Origin: Marinilabiliales bacterium
Lineage (GTDB): Bacteria > Bacteroidota > Bacteroidia > Bacteroidales > UBA12077
Direction of reading: 5' to 3'
Length of the DNA: 11,287 nt
Assembly (NCBI GenBank): GCA_002869305.1
Contig: PKTC01000104.1
Span: 1-11,287, forward strand
This document shows, piece after piece, positions 5,240-11,287 of this stretch. A program made the translations under genes and the position numbers. Below the pieces are notes generated by a model. That model saw only the letters and a list, made by a program, of their open reading frames with translations. It made no database searches and had not been told where the DNA came from. Position 1 is the stretch's first letter. Each line of letters starts with the position of its first letter.

Positions 5240-8134
5240 TTATTTTATTGGATCAAAAGTAAATTTACCTTCCCTGTATTCCTCAATTGGAGCACAAGAG
5301 CATATTAAATTCCTATCTCCATAACCATCATCGACTCTGCTAACTGATGGCCAGAATTTATTCTCACGAATCCATTCCAATGGAAAAGCAGCTTTTTCCC
5401 TATCATAATTACTATTCCACTCATTTGCAACAACAACATCTTGTGTATGAGGGGCATTCTTTAAAACATTATTTTCTGAGTCAGCTTTACCATCTTTTAT
5501 TTCAACTATCTCATTATAGATTGAAATCATAGAATCAATAAATCTATCTAATTCCTGCAAAGATTCACTTTCAGTTGGTTCTACCATCAATGTTCCATGT
5601 ACAGGAAACGATAAGGTTGGAGCATGGAATCCATAATCCATTAATCTTTTTGCAATATCGGCCTCTGTAATGTCTGCCATCGTTTTAAAGCTACGACAAT
5701 CAACAATCATTTCATGAGCAACAAAACCAGTTTCACCAGTGTAAAGAATATCATAGTACCCTTTCATTGCAGCTGCCAAATAATTTGCATTCAAAATGGC
5801 TATTTTGCTTACACTTGTTAAACCTTCTCCGCCCATCATCTTAATAAATGCGTGCGAAATAGTTAAAACATGAGCGCTTCCCCAAGGTGCAGCAGCTACA
5901 GCTTTAATTCCCTTCTCTCCTCCTGTTTTAACAACAGGGTGTGATGGTAAGTAAGGAACCAGTTTTTCATTAACTCCAATTGGTCCAACACCTGGCCCAC
6001 CTCCTCCATGAGGAATTGCGAAGGTTTTATGTAAATTAAGATGACATACATCAGCACCTATACTTGCAGGATTAGTTAATCCTAATTGTGCATTCATGTT
6101 TGCTCCATCCATATAAACTAAACCACCATTATCATGCACAACTTGATTCATTTCCCGAATCTTACTTTCAAAAACACCATGAGTCGATGGATAAGTCACC
6201 ATCCAGGCAGCTAAGTTATCTTTATGTTCTTCTGCTTTCTTTTTTAGATCTTCTAAGTCAATGTTACCATTTTTGTCGCATTCCACAACAACTACTTTCA
6301 TACCAGCCATTACTGCGCTAGCTGGATTGGTTCCGTGAGCAGAAGAAGGAATTAAGGCAATATTTCTGTGTCCTTCACCACGTTCAATATGATATTCACG
6401 GATCACCATTAGTCCTGCATACTCACCAGCAGCGCCTGAATTTGGCTGGAAAGATATAGCATCGAACCCGGTAATAACTTTAAGATCCTCTTCCAATTCC
6501 TTAAATAACTGATAATACCCTTCTGCCTGGTTAGCAGGAACAAATGGATGAATACCACCAAACTCAGGCCAACTCATTGCAAACATTTCTGTAGCAGCAT
6601 TAAGTTTCATAGTACAAGAACCTAAAGAGATCATTGAATGGGTCAGTGAAAAATCCCTACGTTCTAACTTCTTAATATAACGCATCATCTCAGTTTCGGA
6701 TCGATACTGGTTAAAAACCTCTAGCGTTAAGAAATCAGAAGTACGTTTAAATTTACTATCAAAGTTTATTTCATCATTCACATGACATGCAACATCTACC
6801 TTTTTACCTTTCACCTCAGCAAACACCTCAATTACAGTATTCACATCTTGAAGTAAAGTAGTTTCGTCTGTGCTTATACCGATAGTATTATCGTTAATAT
6901 AATTTAGATTGATTTCATTCTCTAATGCTAATTTTTGGATTTCAGTAGATTTTATATCGCCAAGATTAATCTTTAAAGTATCAAAGAAATCTGAATTTTC
7001 TTGTTTGAATCCCAAAGCCTGTAACTTTTCATTTAAAGTCACTGCCATGCTATGAACATGCATAGCAATTCGCTTTAAACCTTCTGCTCCATGATAAACT
7101 GCATACATTCCAGCCATTGTAGCTAATAATGCTTGAGCCGTGCAAATATTTGAGGTTGCGCGTTCGCGTTTAATATGCTGCTCACGAGTTTGAAGTGCCA
7201 TACGCAACGCGAGTTTATTTTGGGCATCTTTTGTAACTCCGATTATACGGCCAGGAATATTACGTTTGTATTTTTCCGAAGTTGCAAAATAACCTGCGTG
7301 AGGTCCGCCAAATCCCATTGGAATACCAAATCGTTGGGTTGAACCAACAACAACATCTGCACCCCATTCACCCGGAGGAGTTAAAATAGCAAGACTCAAA
7401 ATATCAGCTGCAACTGCAACTGCTATTTCATTTGCATGTGCTTTCTCAACAAAACTTTTATAATCTTCAATTTTACCATCTGCGGCAGGATACTGAACAA
7501 TAGCTCCAAACATTTTATCGTTTAGTTCAATTGATTTAAAGCTTCCTTTTACCACTTCAATCCCCAATGGAACTGCACGTGTTTCAATTACATCCATTGT
7601 TTGAGGAAACATATTTTCATCAACAAAAAACACATTAGCTCCAGCTTTTGCCTGAGCTCTTGGTCGAGCATTAAAAAGCATAATCATCGCTTCTGAAGCA
7701 GCTGTTGCCTCATCTAACAAGGAAGCATTAGCTAATTCCATTCCTGTTAAATCAGAGATAACTGTCTGGAAATTCAACAAAGCCTCTAATCTTCCTTGTG
7801 AGATTTCTGCCTGATACGGAGTATATGAAGTATACCAGCTAGGATTTTCTAAAATATTACGCTGAATAACGGCTGGGGTTATTGTATCATAATAACCTAA
7901 TCCTATATAAGATTTATACAACTTATTTTTTGCAGCTATTTTTCGTAATTTCTTAGAATATTCAAATTCGCTAATAGCTTTACCTATTGCCATAGGTTTT
8001 TCAAGCCTAATAGAAGGAGGAACTGTCTTGTCAATTAATTCATCTAAATTAGAAACGCCAATCTTTTCGATCATTTGATCTATTTCATGATCTCTGGGAC
8101 CATTATGACGTTGAATGAAATTATCTAGAGCCAT
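5240..8134 (-). CDS. gcvP: Glycine dehydrogenase (decarboxylating), P-protein of the glycine cleavage system
   Basis: This PLP enzyme decarboxylates glycine and passes the aminomethyl group to the lipoyl arm of H-protein (GcvH); with T- and L-proteins it yields CO2, NH3 and methylene-tetrahydrofolate in the cytoplasm. At 964 residues it is the fused, one-chain homodimeric form, not the split two-subunit type. The N-terminal half has RHNGPRDHEIDQM, YTPYQAEISQGRLEALLNFQT and GSTQRFGIPMGFGGPHAGYFA. The C-terminal half carries SLGSCTMKLNAA, SSAHGTNPASA and the PLP-binding Lys703 in NLHKTFAIPHGGGGPG. It appears full length, with a normal start (MALDNFIQRHNGP) and no frameshift. gcvT and gcvH are not adjacent. 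The 164-nt gap upstream holds a possible promoter but no recognisable glycine riboswitch. It ends in TAA before a strong terminator. Confidence 0.98.
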   Translation of the reverse strand: MALDNFIQRHNGPRDHEIDQMIEKIGVSNLDELIDKTVPPSIRLEKPMAIGKAISEFEYSKKLRKIAAKNKLYKSYIGLGYYDTITPAVIQRNILENPSWYTSYTPYQAEISQGRLEALLNFQTVISDLTGMELANASLLDEATAASEAMIMLFNARPRAQAKAGANVFFVDENMFPQTMDVIETRAVPLGIEVVKGSFKSIELNDKMFGAIVQYPAADGKIEDYKSFVEKAHANEIAVAVAADILSLAILTPPGEWGADVVVGSTQRFGIPMGFGGPHAGYFATSEKYKRNIPGRIIGVTKDAQNKLALRMALQTREQHIKRERATSNICTAQALLATMAGMYAVYHGAEGLKRIAMHVHSMAVTLNEKLQALGFKQENSDFFDTLKINLGDIKSTEIQKLALENEINLNYINDNTIGISTDETTLLQDVNTVIEVFAEVKGKKVDVACHVNDEINFDSKFKRTSDFLTLEVFNQYRSETEMMRYIKKLERRDFSLTHSMISLGSCTMKLNAATEMFAMSWPEFGGIHPFVPANQAEGYYQLFKELEEDLKVITGFDAISFQPNSGAAGEYAGLMVIREYHIERGEGHRNIALIPSSAHGTNPASAVMAGMKVVVVECDKNGNIDLEDLKKKAEEHKDNLAAWMVTYPSTHGVFESKIREMNQVVHDNGGLVYMDGANMNAQLGLTNPASIGADVCHLNLHKTFAIPHGGGGPGVGPIGVNEKLVPYLPSHPVVKTGGEKGIKAVAAAPWGSAHVLTISHAFIKMMGGEGLTSVSKIAILNANYLAAAMKGYYDILYTGETGFVAHEMIVDCRSFKTMADITEADIAKRLMDYGFHAPTLSFPVHGTLMVEPTESESLQELDRFIDSMISIYNEIVEIKDGKADSENNVLKNAPHTQDVVVANEWNSNYDREKAAFPLEWIRENKFWPSVSRVDDGYGDRNLICSCAPIEEYREGKFTFDPIK

Positions 8135-8188
8135 ATGTTTGAAATTATTTAATGTATAAAAGATTTATTTGATTAATTTATTAAAACC

Positions 8189-8196
8189 CAAAATTA
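8189..8196 (-). promoter_or_regulatory. Possible gcvP promoter, -7 element
   Basis: On the minus strand this reads TAATTTTG, which fits the Bacteroidota -7 consensus TAnnTTTG. It is 54 nt before the gcvP ATG. No good TTTG -33 box is seen at the expected 19-21 nt spacing, so the call is tentative; gcvP might instead be partly read through from pcm. Confidence 0.4.
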
Positions 8197-8245
8197 AAAA
8201 TAACAATCATGAATAACCATTAAAATTATCATGTAATTTAACGGA

Positions 8246-8284
8246 TGAACATGTTTTAGAACAACAATTCTTTTCCAATGTTCA
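8246..8284. repeat. Imperfect inverted repeat between the hydrolase gene and gcvP
   Basis: Outer arms 8246-8252 (TGAACAT) and 8278-8284 (ATGTTCA) are perfect reverse complements. An inner AGAA/TTCT pairing closes a 6-nt loop. There is no T tract on either side, so it is a weak terminator candidate, attenuator or chance structure. It lies 15 nt after the hydrolase stop. Confidence 0.35.
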
Positions 8285-8298
8285 GCACTCACTCTCAA

Positions 8299-8937
8299 TT
8301 AATTAAAGAACGGATTTGTTTTCTTCTCTCGCCCAACAGTTGTAGATTCGCCGTGACCCGAATATACAATTACTTCATCGTCTAATGAAAAAAGCTTTTG
8401 TTTAATACTTGATATTAATGTATCATAATCACCTCCAGGAAGATCAGTTCTTCCAATACTACCAGAAAAGAGAACATCTCCTACAATAACAAATTGATCA
8501 TTCTCACAATAAAGTGCAATGCTCCCAGGAGAATGTCCCGGCACATGTTTTACACTTAGTTTAGATACTCCAAATTCAATTATATCATCCTCAATAACAA
8601 ATCTATTTGGTACCGGTGGTTCCTGTATTTTAAATCCAAAAGCTACAGCCATATCATTTGATCTTTCGATTAAAGGCATGTCTTCTTTGTGAGCGATAGA
8701 TGGTACTTTGTATTTATCAACGAAATATGCATTTCCCATAATGTGATCAATATGACAATGTGTGTTGATGATAGCTTTTAAATTTAAATTATTATCAGAA
8801 ATAAAATCTTCAATTTGTTTAAATTCATTTTCTTCATTACATCCAGCATCAACTATAACACACTCCTTGGTTTCATCATATAATAAAAAAGTATTTTCCT
8901 GAAATGGGTTAAATATAAATGTTTTTATTTTAGTCAT
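8299..8937 (-). CDS. Metallo-beta-lactamase-fold hydrolase, glyoxalase-II-like (YcbL type)
   Basis: The 212-residue cytoplasmic enzyme has the full set of di-metal ligands of the fold: THCHIDH (His60, His62, Asp64, His65), His135 in HVPGHSPGS, Asp154 in VGDVLF and His195 in SGHGE. The signatures GRTDLPGGDYDTL and TTVGREKKTNPFF at the C-terminus are typical of the short glyoxalase-II-like YcbL group, which lacks the larger C-terminal substrate-binding domain of classic GloB. The likely reaction is hydrolysis of a thioester such as S-lactoylglutathione or another thiol ester; the physiological substrate is not established, and many Bacteroidota lack glutathione. The start lies 14 nt after the pcm stop with no promoter between, so the two are cotranscribed. 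Length and motifs indicate an intact gene. Confidence 0.93.
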   Translation of the reverse strand: MTKIKTFIFNPFQENTFLLYDETKECVIVDAGCNEENEFKQIEDFISDNNLNLKAIINTHCHIDHIMGNAYFVDKYKVPSIAHKEDMPLIERSNDMAVAFGFKIQEPPVPNRFVIEDDIIEFGVSKLSVKHVPGHSPGSIALYCENDQFVIVGDVLFSGSIGRTDLPGGDYDTLISSIKQKLFSLDDEVIVYSGHGESTTVGREKKTNPFFN

Positions 8938-8951
8938 AATATATTTTTTGC

Positions 8952-9593
8952 TTATTGTTTACCTTTCAACATTGGAACAAAAGAAAAGTATCCATGTTCA
9001 GATTCTTTGTATTCATCTTCAGAAAGTCTATCCACTGAGATCATAACCTGCCCACTGGAACCACCTACCGGAACCACCATCCTTCCTCCTACTTTCAACT
9101 GTTTAAGCAATTCTTTTGGCGTTTCAGGTGCTCCTGCTGTAATTAAAATCTTATCAAATGGAGCATTGTTTGGTAATCCTTTATATCCATCACCGTAATA
9201 AAAATAAGGCTTATAGCTCATCTTAATCAATAAAGCTCTTGATTTTAAAAAAAGCTCTCGTTGACGTTCAATAGTGTATACCTTAGCTCCAAGTTCCAAT
9301 AATATTGCACATTGATATCCAGAACCTGTTCCAATTTCTAATATTTTATTATGCTTTTCAACTTGTAATAGCTCCGTTTGAAAAGCTACCGTGTATGGTT
9401 GAGATATGGTTTGTCCTGATCCAATAGGAAATGCCTGATCGCGATAAGCGAACTCAATAAAACCGCTATCCATAAAATAGTGTCTGGGAACTTTTCCAAT
9501 GGCATCAAGAATTCTTTGATCCTTAATTCCCTTTTGTGTTATGATATCAACCAGTTTTTTTCTCAGACCTTTATGTCTATAAGAATCAGTCAT
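8952..9593 (-). CDS. pcm: Protein-L-isoaspartate O-methyltransferase
   Basis: This enzyme uses S-adenosylmethionine to methylate L-isoaspartyl residues in aged proteins, starting their repair to aspartate in the cytoplasm. The 213-residue length is normal. Family motifs are clear: VPRHYFM (residues 35-41), GSGQTISQPYTVA (58-70, the isoaspartyl-site region), SAM-binding ILEIGTGSGYQ (84-94), YTIER (106-110), GDGYKGLPNNAPFDKILITAGAPE (134-157) and GGRMVVPVG (169-177). The ATG at 9593 gives the usual start with no good Shine-Dalgarno, as is common in this phylum. A consensus promoter at 9628-9659 lies upstream. It is the first gene of a two-gene unit with the metallo-hydrolase; the pairing has no obvious functional logic beyond housekeeping. 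Confidence 0.97.
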   Translation of the reverse strand: MTDSYRHKGLRKKLVDIITQKGIKDQRILDAIGKVPRHYFMDSGFIEFAYRDQAFPIGSGQTISQPYTVAFQTELLQVEKHNKILEIGTGSGYQCAILLELGAKVYTIERQRELFLKSRALLIKMSYKPYFYYGDGYKGLPNNAPFDKILITAGAPETPKELLKQLKVGGRMVVPVGGSSGQVMISVDRLSEDEYKESEHGYFSFVPMLKGKQ

Positions 9594-9627
9594 TTAAATA
9601 GTTTGATTTATATCAAAGTAATCCACG

Positions 9628-9659
9628 CAAATATAGCAGAACAAATCACAATTAACAAA
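9628..9659 (-). promoter_or_regulatory. Bacteroidota-type promoter of pcm
   Basis: On the minus strand TTTG (9659-9656) is followed after 20 nt by TATATTTG (9635-9628), matching the TTTG-N19/21-TAnnTTTG consensus of the Bacteroidota primary sigma factor. The predicted transcription start is near 9622, giving a leader of about 28 nt before the pcm ATG. Confidence 0.8.
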
Positions 9660-9736
9660 GCTGCAATTTTATATTATTAATTTTTTAACCTTGTGTTTTT
9701 AAATTTAGAGCATATTAACTAAAAAAAGACTTAAAT

Positions 9737-9754
9737 ATTAAGCAAATACTTAAT
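9737..9754. promoter_or_regulatory. Inverted repeat in the divergent intergenic region
   Basis: Arms ATTAAG (9737-9742) and CTTAAT (9749-9754) are perfect reverse complements around a 6-nt spacer. In this very AT-rich gap a chance match is possible; if real it could be an operator half of a divergent control region. Confidence 0.25.
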
Positions 9755-9762
9755 TTTTAATG

Positions 9763-9786
9763 TTATCAACATAATTTAGTTGATAA
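9763..9786. promoter_or_regulatory. 8-bp palindromic element, possible operator
   Basis: TTATCAAC (9763-9770) and GTTGATAA (9779-9786) are perfect reverse complements with an 8-nt AT spacer, making a 24-nt dyad. It sits in the gap between the divergent pcm and oxidoreductase-like genes, 40 nt before the putative -7 element of the latter. No T tract follows, so an operator for a dimeric regulator is more likely than a terminator. The regulator is not identifiable. Confidence 0.4.
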
Positions 9787-9825
9787 ATTGATATATGTAA
9801 CTAGCTCGTAATTATTAGAAAAATA

Positions 9826-9833
9826 TAAGTTTG
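9826..9833 (+). promoter_or_regulatory. Possible promoter -7 element of the oxidoreductase-like gene
   Basis: TAAGTTTG fits TAnnTTTG exactly and lies 19 nt before the ATG, implying a very short leader. No TTTG is found at the proper -33 spacing, so the promoter may depend on an activator or be a chance match. Confidence 0.4.
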
Positions 9834-9852
9834 TATAAATAATACAATTATT

Positions 9853-10767
9853 ATGAAAATAGGACTAATCGGAATTAATAATTTAAGTCAGGAAGAGCAT
9901 TTTAAAAATATAAGTCAAGCATTACAAAAAAAATTACATGGAATATTTTCTCACTCTGATGAAATTCTTCCAATTAGTTCGAGTTACAATGTAAAAATAT
10001 ACAAATCAACAGGCGATCTGTTTGATCATGTCGACGCTGTTTATTTTGCCAATTCCTTAAAACCTAACTTTGATTTTGCATTAAATGCATTAAAAAAATC
10101 ATGTCATTTGTTTGTCGAAGATGTATCAGAACTCAAAATTGAGGAAATGAAACATCTTTATAAAGTGGCCTTTGAAGCACGATCCAAAATGCAGCTAAAG
10201 CTAACCAAGATGTTTTCTCCAGAGTTTATCGAAGTAAGAGATTCCTTAACAAAACCTAAGTTGATTGAAATTAATAGAAGTTTTAGCAAACTAATGAGAT
10301 TTGATGACTATTTTACTGAGATTCTTAATAGTTTATATTTTTCATATAAAAACATGCGTTCAAGTGTAAAGAAATACTCTACGCAAGCATTGCCGTTAGA
10401 CAATAATCATTTTAGCTTAGTTCATTTGCGTCTGGAATATGATAATGGAGCTATTGTAAACATTAAATTTAGTAATATATCCACTGAAAACTCGAGTAAT
10501 TTATATTTCTATGAAAACGACCGAGTTATTTATATCAATTTTGATGATCATTACGCAAACAAAGTACAATTCTTAGAAGGACAGATAACAAGACGAGAAT
10601 TTAATATACCTAAAGAAAATGCTTTCCATACAGAAATGGATCACTTCATAAATTCATGTCAGAATTTGGACTTTCAGAATTTAACCGAATCACCTACCAT
10701 TTTGAAAATTATCCAGTTAAGTCATGAAATTAAAGAAAAATTAATTCACTCATCCCAACCATTTTAA
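9853..10767 (+). CDS. Degenerate Gfo/Idh/MocA-family oxidoreductase-like protein
   Basis: The 304-residue protein has the layout of the Gfo/Idh/MocA family: an N-terminal Rossmann-like half (MKIGLIGINNL, DAVYFANSLKPNFDFALNAL, CHLFVEDVSEL) and a C-terminal alpha/beta half (LVHLRLEYDNGAIVNIKFSN, VIYINFDDHYANKVQFLEG, HTEMDHFINSCQN). The dinucleotide loop GLIGINNLSQ lacks the usual GxGxxG, and the family's catalytic EKP motif is replaced by E89-D90-V91, so the catalytic Lys is gone. It is also shorter than the usual 330-380 residues. It may be a non-catalytic or regulatory relative; normal NAD(P)-dependent sugar oxidation is doubtful. It precedes a sugar transferase gene on the same strand by 99 nt, which suggests a glycan-synthesis role. 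The start gives MKIGLIG, typical for the fold. Confidence 0.7.
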   Translation: MKIGLIGINNLSQEEHFKNISQALQKKLHGIFSHSDEILPISSSYNVKIYKSTGDLFDHVDAVYFANSLKPNFDFALNALKKSCHLFVEDVSELKIEEMKHLYKVAFEARSKMQLKLTKMFSPEFIEVRDSLTKPKLIEINRSFSKLMRFDDYFTEILNSLYFSYKNMRSSVKKYSTQALPLDNNHFSLVHLRLEYDNGAIVNIKFSNISTENSSNLYFYENDRVIYINFDDHYANKVQFLEGQITRREFNIPKENAFHTEMDHFINSCQNLDFQNLTESPTILKIIQLSHEIKEKLIHSSQPF

Positions 10768-10855
10768 TTTAGTTACTAAACGTACTCACGCATTTACTTT
10801 TTTATTAACAACAAAATTATTTCTTTTACGTTTTAAATAATACTCTTTTCCGCAA

Positions 10856-10861
10856 TAAGGA
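10856..10861 (+). promoter_or_regulatory. Shine-Dalgarno of the sugar transferase
   Basis: TAAGGA lies 5 nt before the ATG at 10867. It decides the start: the nearer ATG at 10863 is in another frame and reaches a stop after three codons (ATGAATGAATAA). Confidence 0.65.
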
Positions 10862-10866
10862 TATGA

Positions 10867-11287
10867 ATGAATAAACGTTTACATACTTTTAAATATCTTC
10901 TTTTCGATTTTTTTGCTTCTATCATAGGCTGGACTATATTCTACACCTACAGGAAAGTTTATATAGAGCCTGTAACATTCGGACATAGTATACCCTTGCA
11001 ATTCACAAACAAATTTATTTTAGGCATTTGTATTATTCCTCTATTTTGGATTTTCCTATATTACTTAAGTGGCTATTATAAAGATATTTACAGGAAGTCC
11101 AGATTAAAAGAACTCGCACAAACATTTTTAACTGTCCTTATAGGGTCAACCATTCTGTTTTTTACATCAATCCTTGATGATCAAGTTTCATATTATAATC
11201 AGTATTATAAACTTTACGGATCCTTACTGCTAATTCAATTCTCTCTGACATATTTTCCTCGTGTAATCATAACTTCAATAACAAACC
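10867..11287 (+). CDS. Sugar transferase (polyprenyl glycosylphosphotransferase), N-terminal part
   Basis: The first 140 residues are visible and the frame runs off the window. Four hydrophobic segments occur at about residues 9-27, 49-69, 84-102 and 118-137, with short basic loops between them (GYYKDIYRKSRLKEL, residues 69-83). The pattern FDFFASIIGWTIFYTYRKVYIEP, then IIPLFWIFLYYLSGYYKDIYRKSRLKELAQT and TYFPRVIITSITN, is what I associate with the membrane part of Bacteroidota WcaJ-like sugar transferases. These move a sugar-1-phosphate from a nucleotide sugar to undecaprenyl phosphate to start exopolysaccharide or O-antigen synthesis. The catalytic domain (Bac_transf, PF02397) would lie to the right of the window and is not seen, so the assignment rests on the N-terminal pattern. 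It follows the oxidoreductase-like gene by 99 nt and may share its transcript. Confidence 0.75.
   Translation, partial: MNKRLHTFKYLLFDFFASIIGWTIFYTYRKVYIEPVTFGHSIPLQFTNKFILGICIIPLFWIFLYYLSGYYKDIYRKSRLKELAQTFLTVLIGSTILFFTSILDDQVSYYNQYYKLYGSLLLIQFSLTYFPRVIITSITN

Noticed and set aside
5347..6321. Plus-strand ORFs of 61 and 77 residues inside gcvP
   Set aside because: They are antisense to a fully conserved enzyme, with low-complexity His/Leu/Ser-rich translations and no family pattern.
8135..8298. Glycine riboswitch ahead of gcvP
   Set aside because: I found none of the conserved riboswitch core elements on the minus strand; the leader is short and AT-rich.
9007..9680. Plus-strand ORFs of 63 and 66 residues over pcm and its promoter
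   Set aside because: They are antisense shadows of pcm and its upstream region with no recognisable domain.
9763..9771. TTATCAACA as a DnaA box and replication origin
   Set aside because: It is one mismatch from the consensus and stands in a single dyad with no cluster of boxes and no dnaA or dnaN nearby; the palindrome explains it better.

Overview
The window reads as AT-rich chromosomal DNA from the phylum Bacteroidota, probably a marine or gut-type Marinilabiliales relative; the order is inference only. Support comes from secreted proteins whose signal peptides end in ...AQ, a Bacteroidota-type secreted fibre protein beginning FNYQAVIRDA, a one-chain glycine dehydrogenase, genes mostly without a strong Shine-Dalgarno, and a textbook Bacteroidota promoter (TTTG-N20-TATATTTG) ahead of pcm.

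Layout. 1-~1040, minus: part of a long lysine/glutamate-rich coiled-coil protein with no start. At ~1030-1045 it meets head-to-head an OmpR/PhoB response regulator (plus, to 1571) that lacks the first part of its receiver domain. Both genes lose their 5' ends at one point, so this is a rearrangement breakpoint or an assembly misjoin. 1595-1834, plus: small three-helix membrane protein. 1975-2631, plus: outer-membrane beta-barrel protein. A strong hairpin at 2687-2717 serves both convergent transcription units. 4985-2721, minus: a secreted fibre protein with sixteen 17-residue repeats, cut by an in-frame TGA (3102-3104) just before its C-terminal S74-type chaperone domain. 8134-5240, minus: gcvP, ending in a clear terminator. 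9593-8299, minus: pcm followed 14 nt later by a glyoxalase-II-like hydrolase, one transcription unit from the promoter at 9628-9659. 9853-10767, plus: a degenerate Gfo/Idh/MocA-type protein. 10867 to the window end, plus: the N-terminal membrane part of a sugar transferase.

How the genes relate. pcm (protein repair) and the metallo-hydrolase are housekeeping functions sharing a promoter; gcvP, on the same strand, supplies the P-protein of the glycine cleavage system without gcvT or gcvH nearby. The oxidoreductase-like protein and the sugar transferase probably begin an exopolysaccharide or cell-surface glycan locus that continues past the right edge. The beta-barrel and fibre genes are cell-envelope products. 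No mobile element, CRISPR array, tRNA or rRNA is visible. I do not see a convincing new multi-gene system; the best second-look items are the breakpoint near 1035, the nonsense codon that separates the fibre from its chaperone, and the degenerate oxidoreductase paired with a sugar transferase.
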